A stretch of 64,000 bases of DNA, from positions 3,844,001 to 3,908,000 of the forward strand of contig NZ_CP067099.1 in NCBI RefSeq assembly GCF_016618195.1, given 5' to 3'. The translations under genes were made by a program, and so were the position numbers. Numbering within the stretch: the stretch's first letter is position 1; every line of letters starts with the position of its first letter. Below the pieces are notes generated by a model. It was not told where the DNA came from and made no database searches. It saw only the letters and a program-made list of their open reading frames with translations. Shown piece after piece: positions 36,108 to 45,207 of the stretch. This DNA is from Providencia manganoxydans (GTDB lineage Bacteria; Pseudomonadota; Gammaproteobacteria; Enterobacterales; Enterobacteriaceae).

Positions 36108-37529
36108 ATGAAAATCTCGAGAAGAAAACTACTTTTAGGGGTCGGTGCTGCGGGTGTTCTCGCAGGGGGTGCTGCGGTTGTTCCAATGATCCGCAGAGAA
36201 GGTCGTTTTGAAACTACTAAATCTCGTGTTCCTGCGGTAGCAGGTACTGAAGGCGCATTACCAAAAGCTGCTGATGCCGTAGTTATCGGTGCCGGCCTTC
36301 AAGGAATAATGACTGCAATTAATCTTACAGAAAGAGGAATGAATGTTGTTATTTGCGAGAAAGGCGTTGTAGGTGGCGAGCAATCAGGCCGTGCCTATAG
36401 CCAAATTATTAGCTACAAAACCTCGCCAGAGATTTTTCCATTACACCACTATGGAAAAATTTTATGGAATGGCATGAATGAAAAAATTGGTGCTGACACC
36501 AGTTTCCGTGTTCAAGGCCGTGTAGAGGTTCCTTCTAGTGAAGAAGACTTAGAAATCTCAAGAGAGTGGATCAGAAAAACAGCGGAAAATCCAGGTTTCG
36601 ACACTCCACTTAGAACCCGTATGATCGAAGGTGATGAGCTAGCTCAACGCCTTGCCGGTGCTCAAACACCTTGGAAAATCGCTGGCTTTGAAGAAGACTC
36701 AGGTAGCCTTGACCCTGAAGTTGTGACACCAACGATGGCTAACTACGCAAAATCATTGGGTATCCGCATCTACACTAATTGTGCAGTACGCGGTATTGAA
36801 ACAGCTGGCGGCAAAATCTCTGATGTTGTCACCGAAAAAGGCTCAATCAAAACCTCTAACGTTGTTCTGACCGGCGGTATCTGGTCTCGCCTATTTATGG
36901 GCAACCTTGGTATTGATGTTCCAACACTGAACGTTTATCTGTCTCAGCAACGCATTACTGGCGTACCTGGTGCACCAAAAGGTAACGTACACTTACCAAA
37001 TGGTATCCACTTCCGTGAACAAGCTGATGGGACTTATGCAGTTGCTCCTCGCATCTTCACCAGCTCAATTGTTAAAGATAGCTTCCTGCTAGGGCCACGC
37101 TTTATGCACCTGCTACAAGGTGGTGAGCTGCCATTAGAATTCTCTATCGGTAAAGATCTCTTTAACTCATTTACCATGGCAACTTCATGGCAATTAGATG
37201 AGAAGACACCATTTGAAGAGTTCCGTACCGCAACCAATACACCAAATACTGAACATCTTGATGGAGTACTGGAACGACTGAGAAAAGAATTCCCAGTATT
37301 TAAAGAGTCTAAAGTAGTTGAACGTTGGGGTGGTACCGTTAGCCCAACAGATGATGAAATACCAATCATCTCTAAAATTGAACAATACCCGGGCCTTGTT
37401 ATCAATACAGCAACAGGTTGGGGTATGACAGAAAGCCCTGCGTCTGGTCAACTGACTGCGGATCTATTAATGGATACCAAACCCGTTATCGATCCACATC
37501 CATACAGGCTATCTCGTTTTACTGAGTAA
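36108..37529 (+). CDS. Membrane-associated L-amino acid deaminase (FAD)
   Basis: A 473-residue flavoenzyme that oxidatively deaminates L-amino acids to 2-keto acids and ammonia, feeding electrons to the respiratory chain. It is the enzyme behind the phenylalanine-deaminase reaction typical of Proteus, Providencia and Morganella. The N terminus has SRRKLLLG and a hydrophobic helix (Tat-like signal or anchor, residues 4-27). The FAD-binding motif GAGLQG is at 61-66. The C-terminal INTATGWGMTESPASG closes the DAAO-type fold. It matches P. mirabilis Aad closely along its length as I recall it. Whether it is the broad-range or the basic-aromatic type cannot be told by eye. Confidence 0.95.
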   Translation: MKISRRKLLLGVGAAGVLAGGAAVVPMIRREGRFETTKSRVPAVAGTEGALPKAADAVVIGAGLQGIMTAINLTERGMNVVICEKGVVGGEQSGRAYSQIISYKTSPEIFPLHHYGKILWNGMNEKIGADTSFRVQGRVEVPSSEEDLEISREWIRKTAENPGFDTPLRTRMIEGDELAQRLAGAQTPWKIAGFEEDSGSLDPEVVTPTMANYAKSLGIRIYTNCAVRGIETAGGKISDVVTEKGSIKTSNVVLTGGIWSRLFMGNLGIDVPTLNVYLSQQRITGVPGAPKGNVHLPNGIHFREQADGTYAVAPRIFTSSIVKDSFLLGPRFMHLLQGGELPLEFSIGKDLFNSFTMATSWQLDEKTPFEEFRTATNTPNTEHLDGVLERLRKEFPVFKESKVVERWGGTVSPTDDEIPIISKIEQYPGLVINTATGWGMTESPASGQLTADLLMDTKPVIDPHPYRLSRFTE

Positions 37530-37566
37530 TAAGAACGCTTTTTTTACGAGTATTTATACACTTAAT

Positions 37567-37667
37567 GTACTCTAAATAATTCGAGGTGCAGCTAGGTGAC
37601 TAGTGTGAGTCAACGATGTCACTCCCTATATGGGAAAGGCTGCAACTTGAATTATGAAGAGTATATA
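37567..37667. repeat. Intergenic palindromic repeat, copy 4 (reference copy)
   Basis: The left arm GTACTCTAAATAATTCGAGG, continuing TGCAGCTAGG, and the right arm CTGCAACTTGAATTATGAAG, continuing AGTATA, are imperfect inverted repeats of each other over about 26 bases. The copy lies between the deaminase and RidA-like genes. Transcripts through it could fold into a long hairpin that separates expression of the two genes. Confidence 0.9.
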
Positions 37668-37692
37668 ATTTTGATAATGTTAAGGAGCTTAC

Positions 37693-38184
37693 ATGCGCTA
37701 TAAAACTTTACTGCTTTCCCTTCCGTTGATTTTGGGTGTAGCAAGTGCAAATGCTGAAGGTGTTAAAACCCATAAGCTACAAGGAATGCCTATCGCTGAA
37801 TCCGTAGAAATTAGCGCTAACAATGATATCATTTTCCTAAGCGGGAAAGTTCCTACTAAGATCTCTAAAGATGCACCTGAAGGTGTTTTAGAGTCTTACG
37901 GTAACACTGAAGTTCAGACTGTTAACATCATGAATCAAATCAAAGACCACTTAGAAAAATTAGGTCTGACCATGAATGATGTTGTCAAAATGCAAGTTTT
38001 CTTGGTCGGTGGTGATGAAACCCAAGGAAATATGGATTTTGCTGGCTTTATGGCTGGATATTCAAAATTCTATAATGACAAATCAGAGAATCTACCTGCT
38101 CGTTCAACATTCCAAGTGGCTAAATTAGCAAATCCAGCTTGGCGTGTAGAGATCGAAGTGACTGCTGTTCGCCCTAAGAAATAA
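37693..38184 (+). CDS. Exported RidA-family (YjgF/Rid) protein
   Basis: A 163-residue Rid-family protein with a signal peptide (cleavage probably after ANA, residue 21). Cytosolic RidA hydrolyses reactive enamine and imine intermediates; conserved parts here are FLSGKVPT, the QVFLVG strand and the C-terminal RSTFQVAKLANPAWRVEIEVTA. The Arg in PARSTF corresponds to the catalytic Arg of active Rid enzymes. An export signal is unusual for the family. The gene follows the L-amino acid deaminase, whose reaction yields imino acids at the outer face of the membrane, so removal of these is a natural role. That link is inference. Confidence 0.88.
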   Translation: MRYKTLLLSLPLILGVASANAEGVKTHKLQGMPIAESVEISANNDIIFLSGKVPTKISKDAPEGVLESYGNTEVQTVNIMNQIKDHLEKLGLTMNDVVKMQVFLVGGDETQGNMDFAGFMAGYSKFYNDKSENLPARSTFQVAKLANPAWRVEIEVTAVRPKK

Positions 38185-38187
38185 TTT

Positions 38188-38228
38188 TATAAAGCCGCTT
38201 CAAGATATTGAACGCGGCTTTATCCTTA
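38188..38228 (+). terminator. Terminator of the deaminase-RidA unit
   Basis: ATAAAGCCGC (38189-38198) pairs perfectly with GCGGCTTTAT (38214-38223) around a 15-nt loop, immediately after the ridA-like stop codon. The A and T ends fit an intrinsic terminator. Confidence 0.8.
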
Positions 38229-38312
38229 ACTTATCTAGGTGGCAAGCCTATTTCCTTTGACTAAAATGGCTTTAATTCACATCAAAACTTACCTGCAAAG
38301 ATAAATACCCCC

Positions 38313-39068
38313 CTAGTAATACATCGCAATTAACTTATTATCGACGGATTTTACTTCGATCGGCGTGTCAAAAATATCTTCGATAATTTCTGCTTTCATA
38401 ATGTCATTCGGCGCACCGTGATAAGCCAATCTCCCCGCTCTCATCGCGATGATATGATCTGAATAAACTGACGCAAAGTTAATATCGTGGATCACTAAGA
38501 TAATCGTTTTACCTAATTCATCTGCGGCACGGCGTAACAACTTCATCATAATCACTGCATGCTTCATATCTAGGTTGTTAAGTGGCTCGTCCAGTAGCAC
38601 ATATTCCGTGTCTTGGCACAGTACCATTGCGACATAAGCACGTTGGCGTTGTCCCCCTGATAATTCATCCAAATAACGATAACGCAAATTAGATAAATTT
38701 AAAAAATTGAGTGACTCATCAATTTTCTTTTTATCATCAATAGTTAAGCGCCCTTTAGTATAAGGAAAGCGCCCAAACCCCACCAGCTCTTCGACGGTTA
38801 ATCGGCTGGCAAATTGGTTCTCTTGACGCAACACCGATAAATACGTCGCTAATTTATCACTTGGCGTCTTTACAACATCTAATTCATTGACTTTTACATG
38901 CCCCGAGTCTGCGGTGAGCAGACGCCCAATGATTGACAATAGCGTTGATTTACCCGCCCCATTAGGCCCTATAATCGAGGTAATGCCACTATTTTTAATG
39001 GTGGTCGTGATGTTATCTAAGACCTTAGTATCCTGATAACTTTTCGATATCTGATTAATTTCAATCAT
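38313..39068 (-). CDS. Ferric-siderophore ABC transporter ATPase
   Basis: A 251-residue ATPase of the iron-chelate import family (FecE/FepC/CeuD-like). Walker A is GPNGAGKST (about 35-43), the signature is LSGGQRQR, Walker B is YVLLDEPLNNLD and the switch His is in LVIHDINF. It is the last gene of a four-gene operon and begins one base after the preceding permease gene. It drives uptake of a ferric siderophore from the periplasm. The Q-loop in VLRQENQ is intact. Confidence 0.93.
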   Translation of the reverse strand: MIEINQISKSYQDTKVLDNITTTIKNSGITSIIGPNGAGKSTLLSIIGRLLTADSGHVKVNELDVVKTPSDKLATYLSVLRQENQFASRLTVEELVGFGRFPYTKGRLTIDDKKKIDESLNFLNLSNLRYRYLDELSGGQRQRAYVAMVLCQDTEYVLLDEPLNNLDMKHAVIMMKLLRRAADELGKTIILVIHDINFASVYSDHIIAMRAGRLAYHGAPNDIMKAEIIEDIFDTPIEVKSVDNKLIAMYY

Positions 39069-39069
39069 A

Positions 39070-40053
39070 CTAAAACCTTCTTAACACCATATAAATAAAG
39101 AATATGCCACCGATAAACTCAATCACGACAGAGAGCGTACCTGCCATATTTAGGCCATAATCGAGGATCAATTGCCCGCCAATCAATGCAATCACACCTA
39201 ATAAAAAGGAGACAGGTAATAGATAACGATGTTGGCTGCTACCACTGATGAAATAGGCTAGGTTAGCGACCATTAAACCTAAAAAAGTCAACGGTCCAAC
39301 TAAGGCTGTAGACACCGCCACTAAAATAGAAATAAGTAATAAAATCACCGTCACTTTTTGGCGATAATTAATACCTAAATTAATTGCATTCGCTTGCCCT
39401 AATGCCAAAACATCAAAGCAATAACGCATGCGCCACAACAAGATACCGACAACCAAGGTAATAACAAGGGTAAATAAAATTAACTCAGGTGTTGCTCGAG
39501 TAAAAGTGGCAAACATACGACTTTGTAGGATCGAAAATTCATTAGGATCCATCAAACGTTGCAACAAAGTCGCTGTACTTTGGAACAAGGTTCCTAAAAT
39601 AATACCGACCATCAGTACTAGATTAATATTCAGTTTTGCAGATACGAACAACCAGCGGTATAGCAGCACAGAAAATAATACTAATAGAGAGGATTCTAAT
39701 AAAAATTTACCAATATTCAGTAACCAAGACGCAGGCAGACTATCGGTATAAAACACGAAAATAGTCTGTAATAAAATGAATAACGCTTCTAGCCCCATAA
39801 TAGAGGGAGTTAAAATTTTATTATTAGCGATAGTTTGGAACAGTACCGTCGAAACCCCTGAAGCAAATGCCACAAGTATCATCGTCAGTACCATATAACC
39901 TCGATGAGGTAGAATATAAGCCAGATTATTACCAAGGTTAATCGTCATAAACAGGACAATAGCGATAATTGATAACCCTAATAACAGCCATATTCTTTGT
40001 AATGGTGTCATACTTTTTTTAGGTAACACCACTGACGCATTAACTTTTTGCAT
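39070..40053 (-). CDS. Ferric-siderophore ABC permease (second subunit)
   Basis: A 327-residue FecCD-family permease with about nine to ten membrane segments. The GPLTFLGLMVANLAYFISG region near residue 260 is the conserved coupling loop that meets the ATPase. It overlaps the upstream permease gene by 14 nt. The two permeases form the heterodimeric channel. The arrangement SBP-permease-permease-ATPase matches the CeuBCDE/VctPDGC type of importers for catecholate siderophores; the exact ligand is not determined. Confidence 0.92.
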   Translation of the reverse strand: MQKVNASVVLPKKSMTPLQRIWLLLGLSIIAIVLFMTINLGNNLAYILPHRGYMVLTMILVAFASGVSTVLFQTIANNKILTPSIMGLEALFILLQTIFVFYTDSLPASWLLNIGKFLLESSLLVLFSVLLYRWLFVSAKLNINLVLMVGIILGTLFQSTATLLQRLMDPNEFSILQSRMFATFTRATPELILFTLVITLVVGILLWRMRYCFDVLALGQANAINLGINYRQKVTVILLLISILVAVSTALVGPLTFLGLMVANLAYFISGSSQHRYLLPVSFLLGVIALIGGQLILDYGLNMAGTLSVVIEFIGGIFFIYMVLRRF

Positions 40054-41002
40054 AACGTTGCTGCTTCAACAATAAAAAAAGGAAAATAACCGCACCAATC
40101 ACACCTAAAACCACACTAGCTGGGATCTCAAAGGGATAACGAACCAAGCGACCAATAATGTCACAGAGTAAAACTAGTCCGCCGCCCGCAATACAAATCC
40201 AAGGCAGTGTTTTACGAATATTATCCCCCATCACTAAGCTGACAAGGTTTGGAATAATCAATCCTAAGAACGGCAACGCACCTACCACCACAACCACGAC
40301 ACCACTAATTAATGCGATTATTGATAGGCCAATCGTCATCACTTTGCGGTAATTTAAACCGACGTTGACTGCAAATTCACGCCCCATACCTGCAACAGTA
40401 AAACTATCGGCAATCCAACAGGCTAATAATGTCAGTAATCCAACTAGCCATAACAGCTCATAACGGCCTTGGATAACGCTAGAAAAATCACCGCTCATCC
40501 AAGCACCTAAAGATTGTAATAAATCGAAAGAGTAGGCTGTGAAGATAGTCAGTGCACTGATTACAGCGCCAAGCATGATACCAACGAGTGGGACGATTAA
40601 GGCTGATTTTAAGATTACTCTACGTAGCAGCAACATAAACAACATGGTGCCTAGCAAAGCAAAACCACTTGCCACCACCATTTTAGTCATAATACCTGCC
40701 GCTGGGAAAAGCACCATCACAAATAACAAGCCTAAGCTCGCTGATTGTGTTGTTCCCGCTAACGAAGGCTCAACAAAACGGTTTTGAGTAAGCAGTTGCA
40801 TGATCAACCCTGCTACGCTCATCGCGCTACCCGCAAGGATTAAAGAAACGGTTCGAGGAATTCGGCTGATAAAAAAGATATCTTGCATCTCTGGATCAGT
40901 GAAAAGCGAAACGGGTGACACGTCACCCGCTCCGATAAACAAACTAATCACGGCTAATACCAATAATGCGATAATTCCAAAAAAGAGATAAAGCGTTTTC
41001 AT
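40040..41002 (-). CDS. Ferric-siderophore ABC permease (first subunit)
   Basis: A 320-residue FecCD-family permease with a run of hydrophobic helices. The conserved region GALPFLGLIIPNLVSLVMG lies near residue 240, and MGREFAVNVGLNYRK precedes it. It starts three bases after the binding-protein stop codon and overlaps the next permease gene, so translation is coupled. It pairs with the second permease. Confidence 0.92.
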   Translation of the reverse strand: MKTLYLFFGIIALLVLAVISLFIGAGDVSPVSLFTDPEMQDIFFISRIPRTVSLILAGSAMSVAGLIMQLLTQNRFVEPSLAGTTQSASLGLLFVMVLFPAAGIMTKMVVASGFALLGTMLFMLLLRRVILKSALIVPLVGIMLGAVISALTIFTAYSFDLLQSLGAWMSGDFSSVIQGRYELLWLVGLLTLLACWIADSFTVAGMGREFAVNVGLNYRKVMTIGLSIIALISGVVVVVVGALPFLGLIIPNLVSLVMGDNIRKTLPWICIAGGGLVLLCDIIGRLVRYPFEIPASVVLGVIGAVIFLFLLLKQQRYAKS

Positions 41003-41005
41003 TGA

Positions 41006-41974
41006 TTAATTTGTTTGGCTTTTTTCTAATGCGTTATTAACATCGTCCATTAATTGAGAGTATGTTTGGATCCCACCCGCAATATAAACCGCTGTTGGAT
41101 CAAGGTAAGTCACTTGTTGTTTATTCCATGCAGACGTTTTTCTCACTAATGCATTATCCAAGACTTGCGCTGCTGGCTGAGCATCAGTTCGGCCGATTGC
41201 ACTATCACGATCAATCACAAATAGCCAATCAGGGTTTAACTTGACTAACAGCTCTGCGTTGACAATATTACCATGTCTGCCAGTATCATCAGGGAACACG
41301 TAAGCAGGTTCGAAACCTAATTCATCAAAGATAAAACCAAAACGAGAACCTGGGCCGTAAGCAGAAATCTTGCCACCACTAACCAAGATCACCATCGCTT
41401 TTCCTGCATTAGGTGTTTTTTGTTTAATTTTAGCTATTTTATCTTTGAAATCAGCAACCAGTTGCTCGGCTTGCTGCTCTTTTCCAAACAACACACCAAG
41501 TTCGCTAGTACGCTCATTTAAGCTATCAATAAAATGCTTATTATCAATATCCATTGAAATTGTTGGTGCGATTGCACTCAATTTGTCATACGCATCACGA
41601 GCACGGCTGCCACCTAAAATTAGATCTGGTTGAGCGTTACTAATCGTTTCGTAAGCCGGTTCGAACAGCGTCCCTGCGTTGATATATTCGGTCCCGCTGT
41701 ATTTAGAAAGAAACTTAGGAAGATGAACGTTTGTTTGTGGTAGGCCTGCAACAGGAACACCTAATGCATCCATGATATCGAGCGTTTCCATATTCATTAC
41801 AAACACTTTTTCAGGGTGACGCGGTACTTCTGTTTTACCTTGCGCATGTTCAATTGTCATCACCTGCTTCTCAGCAGGTGCGGACGTTGTTGTCGTTTCT
41901 TTCGATTGATCACAACCCGCTAATACCAACGCCGATAACAATACCAACCCTGATGTTAATGATTTTACAAACAT
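41006..41974 (-). CDS. Siderophore-binding periplasmic lipoprotein
   Basis: A 322-residue class III substrate-binding protein. The ATG at 41974 has GGAGG seven bases upstream and gives a lipoprotein signal with lipobox LVLAGC (Cys about residue 21); a start 36 bases further upstream is rejected. Two lobes joined by a long helix are expected; VFVMNMETLDIMDALGVPV is the first conserved stretch. It resembles CeuE/FatB/VctP-type binders of ferric catecholates. It delivers cargo to the downstream permeases. I found no convincing Fur box directly upstream, although iron control would be expected. Confidence 0.92.
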   Translation of the reverse strand: MFVKSLTSGLVLLSALVLAGCDQSKETTTTSAPAEKQVMTIEHAQGKTEVPRHPEKVFVMNMETLDIMDALGVPVAGLPQTNVHLPKFLSKYSGTEYINAGTLFEPAYETISNAQPDLILGGSRARDAYDKLSAIAPTISMDIDNKHFIDSLNERTSELGVLFGKEQQAEQLVADFKDKIAKIKQKTPNAGKAMVILVSGGKISAYGPGSRFGFIFDELGFEPAYVFPDDTGRHGNIVNAELLVKLNPDWLFVIDRDSAIGRTDAQPAAQVLDNALVRKTSAWNKQQVTYLDPTAVYIAGGIQTYSQLMDDVNNALEKSQTN

Positions 41975-42394
41975 CCAATAACCTCCGTCTTTTTCATTCA
42001 ATAAACACAACGGTTAGCATCATCGTTCACAACCTAGGTTGAGTGCTAATTGTGCCCATAATACAAATAATGGCGTCTATACTCTAAATAATTCGAGATG
42101 CAGCTAAGCGACAAGTGAACGAATCGCTAGGAGCATAGAAAACTATGTGACTGCACGAGTGAGCGTAGTCAACAACGCTGCAACTTGAAGTATGACGGGT
42201 ATATATTACCTTGTCATTAGCACAAATGATATTAGTTTGCATTTGCATTCGCGAAAAATGTAATCACACGCACATATTGCTAAATGAATTATTGATTGTA
42301 AAACGTTTGTGCTGCCCACTATTTCATTAAATTTATCAAGGCTATTAAGAAGTCCCTTATCCATATTCTATGTAATCAATTATGATAGTTCAGG
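41975..42394. other. Region upstream of the siderophore importer, with repeat
   Basis: About 420 bp containing the importer promoter and one repeat copy (42078-42205). The stretch GATATTAGTTTGCATTTGC at about 42227 matches the Fur consensus at only 11 of 19 positions, too weak to call. Confidence 0.5.
42078..42205. repeat. Intergenic palindromic repeat, copy 5
   Basis: Left end TATACTCTAAATAATTCGAG, right end CTTGAAGTATGACGGGTATA. The longer centre contains an inner hairpin, GAGCATAG-AAAA-CTATGTG, also seen in the tandem copies at 47.2-47.6 kb. Confidence 0.9.
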
Positions 42395-43594
42395 CTACAA
42401 TACTAACGTCTCTGACTGCTCTAACCATTCGTATTGACCAAATACATTCCGCCCTCTTAGCCAACGTAACAACATATCCAGCATCAACATCACACTCACA
42501 TCCTGTTTTATTTTAGTACTATGGTTACTTGGCATATAACGAACACGCTGTGCATAGCTTTGTTGTGGAGTATATAACGCTAAGTTTAAACAGCCATCAT
42601 AATGACCACCGACAGCCAAGCCAATTTGTGCATCCTCTTGCTTAGCCATCGTGCTGGCACGTGTTATCAAGGCAACTAAACTTTGATCTTCTTGCTGGTT
42701 GAGCACACTGCTGCCATTAAGGGGAGCCGATACAGAATTCAATGTCCAAGTCAATAACCCCGCACTAAACTCCTCACTGATTGCTACACGTAATTGTTGT
42801 TGATTTAAATCGTGACAGATAACGTTAGGTAAGCCTTCGGTTCCCTCAAAAATCAGGTTTTCATTCACCTCAGACTTAATAGTTTGCCACTGCGATAACA
42901 TTAACTGCTTTTGTATTGCCGGCCCCGTCAACTTCAATTCAATAATTGGCATGGAAGAACGATAGCCAAGTACGCAACTTTCAGGCAGAGATAACGGATC
43001 AAACTGTGTTGCTAAGCTACTTTCACTACGGCCGAAGGTGGTTAAACGTAAACACAAAGGTGGCTCACTAAGTGGGTACCGTTGACGTAGCCGTGGCAAA
43101 ATTTGTCCATCGACCATTACTTTAAATTCAGATGGAACACCAGGAGTGAAAAATAACCAACAACCATTGAGCTCCATGGCAAAACCGCATGCCGTACCTA
43201 CTGGATTATCAATTAATTCAGCCCCTTCTGGTAACAATGCTTGTTTACGGTTGGTTTCCGGCATCACTCGCTCCCTTGAAGCAAAGTAACGTTCCATTAC
43301 TGCAATCCATTCCACATGTTCGACCAAAGGAACACCCGCTGCTGTCGCAGCAGCTAATGCACTCAAATCATCACTGGTTGGTCCAAGCCCGCCGTTAACA
43401 ATCAAAATATCGGCATGTTGACTGCGTTCGCACAGTGTCTTAACCAAGTCATCTAAGTTATCACCGGTCGTCGTTCGTCCATTTAAAGGAAAACCTTCTT
43501 GGAAAAAACAATCTGCCAACCAAGCTGCATTGGTATCGATGATCTGCCCATGCAGTACTTCATCCCCTGTACTTAACATTTCAACAATTGGCAT
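42395..43594 (-). CDS. yfaY: CinA/NMN-deamidase-related protein YfaY
   Basis: A 399-residue protein of the CinA-like family, the length of E. coli YfaY. The N-terminal molybdopterin-binding-like domain (about 1-170) shows STGDEVLHGQI, NGGLGPTSDD and TPGVPSEF, the family hallmarks. The C-terminal part corresponds to the amidohydrolase-like domain, which in YfaY lacks deamidase activity according to my memory of the family. Its cellular role is unclear. It is divergent from yegD with a 140-bp gap. Confidence 0.9.
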   Translation of the reverse strand: MPIVEMLSTGDEVLHGQIIDTNAAWLADCFFQEGFPLNGRTTTGDNLDDLVKTLCERSQHADILIVNGGLGPTSDDLSALAAATAAGVPLVEHVEWIAVMERYFASRERVMPETNRKQALLPEGAELIDNPVGTACGFAMELNGCWLFFTPGVPSEFKVMVDGQILPRLRQRYPLSEPPLCLRLTTFGRSESSLATQFDPLSLPESCVLGYRSSMPIIELKLTGPAIQKQLMLSQWQTIKSEVNENLIFEGTEGLPNVICHDLNQQQLRVAISEEFSAGLLTWTLNSVSAPLNGSSVLNQQEDQSLVALITRASTMAKQEDAQIGLAVGGHYDGCLNLALYTPQQSYAQRVRYMPSNHSTKIKQDVSVMLMLDMLLRWLRGRNVFGQYEWLEQSETLVL

Positions 43595-43734
43595 TGAGGA
43601 ACCTCAGTTTGTCATTAATAAATGTAGTTAGACTAATCTAACTTAATTAAGCACACTTTTCCTGTAGCAATTCACCATCGCTTCCGGTAAAGTTTGCCGC
43701 CTTTTTCAGCAATACAAAGAGACGAGGAGGTGAA

Positions 43735-45087
43735 ATGTTTATTGGCTTTGACTATGGTACATCAAACTGTGCTGTTGCAATTATGGATCAAGGTAAACCG
43801 ACCCTACTACCATTAGAAGGTCATAGCACCTACATACCTTCTACTCTATGCGCCCCCACTCGCGAATCGGTTTCTGAGCATTTGTTTCGCCACTTAAATA
43901 TTGCACCGTCCGACGTGGTTGGTGAGCAAATTCTTAGACGCTCAATAGCTTATAACCGCGAAGAAGGTATTGAGCTAGTACCGGAAGACATCGTGTTCGG
44001 CCAAGCTGCATTAGATCTGTACCTTAAAGATCCACGTGATGTTTATTATGTCAAATCTCCAAAATCCTTTCTTGGGGCATCTGGTCTACATGAAGTGCAG
44101 ATTAGTTTTTTTGAAGATCTTGTTTGCGCGATGATGGCCAATATTAAACACACCGCAGAGCAACAGCTTCAGCACACCATCACAGATACAGTGATTGGTC
44201 GCCCTATCAACTTCCACGGTCGCGGTGGTGATCTCGCCAATCAACAAGCTGAAGCTATCTTAATTAAAGCAGCAAAGCGGGCTGGTTTTAGGCATATTGA
44301 ATTTCAATTTGAGCCTGTTGCCGCAGGCCTTGAATATGAAGCCGCGTTAGCACAAGACCAAACCGTGCTGGTCGTCGATATTGGCGGTGGAACCACCGAC
44401 TGCTCATTAATCAAAATGGGCCCTAGCTACAGAGGAAAAACGGATAGAGCCGACAGCTTATTAGCACATAGCGGCCAACGTGTTGGTGGGAACGATCTTG
44501 ATATTTATTTAGCATTAAAGAAATTGATGGATCACTTTGGCATGAGTAGCCAAATGGTATCGGGGATCAAAATGCCAATCAGCCAATTTTGGAACCCAAT
44601 TGCTATTAATAATGTTGAAGCACAAAAAGATTTCTATGCAAAACAAAATCTTGCAGCTCTTAATCGCTTACGCCAAGACGCACAAGAGCCTGAGAAGCTA
44701 TTACGTTTAATCGAAGTCTATAATGAAACATTAGGCTATAGCCTTGTTCGTCGTGCAGAAGAGGCTAAAATCGCGCTTTCTAAAGACGATAATTACTTGG
44801 TACGCATCGCATTACTCAATGAAATATTGGAAGTTGATATTAGCCGAGCACAAATGGTCGATGCAATTGAATCGCCGAAAAGCAAAATGATTGAGTTAGT
44901 CAAAGAAGCAGTAAGCCAAGGAGGGGTTCAACCCGATGCTATTTTTATGACTGGCGGATCAGCGCAATCGCCTGTGTTATGTCAGGCGATTGAACAACAG
45001 TTGCCTAATATCCCGATTGTACGTGGTAATGATTTCGGCTCAGTGACCGCAGGCCTCACTCGTTGGGCTGAGATTTGCTTTAAATAA
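43735..45087 (+). CDS. yegD: Hsp70-family chaperone-like protein YegD
   Basis: A 450-residue protein, the same length as E. coli YegD. It has the actin/Hsp70 ATPase fold: phosphate-1 loop FDYGTSN (residues 5-11) and phosphate-2 loop DIGGGTTD, plus TGGSAQSP in the adenosine-binding region near the C terminus. It lacks the substrate-binding domain and lid of DnaK, as usual for YegD. The function is poorly known; a chaperone-like or regulatory ATPase role is assumed. GAGGAGG precedes the ATG at good spacing. Confidence 0.95.
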   Translation: MFIGFDYGTSNCAVAIMDQGKPTLLPLEGHSTYIPSTLCAPTRESVSEHLFRHLNIAPSDVVGEQILRRSIAYNREEGIELVPEDIVFGQAALDLYLKDPRDVYYVKSPKSFLGASGLHEVQISFFEDLVCAMMANIKHTAEQQLQHTITDTVIGRPINFHGRGGDLANQQAEAILIKAAKRAGFRHIEFQFEPVAAGLEYEAALAQDQTVLVVDIGGGTTDCSLIKMGPSYRGKTDRADSLLAHSGQRVGGNDLDIYLALKKLMDHFGMSSQMVSGIKMPISQFWNPIAINNVEAQKDFYAKQNLAALNRLRQDAQEPEKLLRLIEVYNETLGYSLVRRAEEAKIALSKDDNYLVRIALLNEILEVDISRAQMVDAIESPKSKMIELVKEAVSQGGVQPDAIFMTGGSAQSPVLCQAIEQQLPNIPIVRGNDFGSVTAGLTRWAEICFK

Positions 45088-45091
45088 TCAA

Positions 45092-45193
45092 TATAGACTC
45101 CAAATAATTCGAGATGCAGCTAGGTGACCAGTGAATGAGTATAGTCACCATACCTTAACGGAAGGTGCTGCAACTTGAAGTATCACCAATATA
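45092..45193. repeat. Intergenic palindromic repeat, copy 6
   Basis: Left end TATAGACTCCAAATAATTCG and right end CAACTTGAAGTATCACCAAT, with a short centre. It lies just after the yegD stop, between converging genes, and may act as their shared terminator. Confidence 0.85.
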
Positions 45194-45207
45194 AATGGTT
45201 TGACATG

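Noticed and set aside
37034..37405. A 123-codon open frame antisense to the L-amino acid deaminase gene
   Set aside because: Full conservation of the sense protein explains it, and no start signal is visible.
41975..42060. Fur box immediately upstream of the siderophore-binding protein gene
   Set aside because: The best alignment I found matches only about 10 of 19 consensus bases, which is near background for AT-rich DNA.
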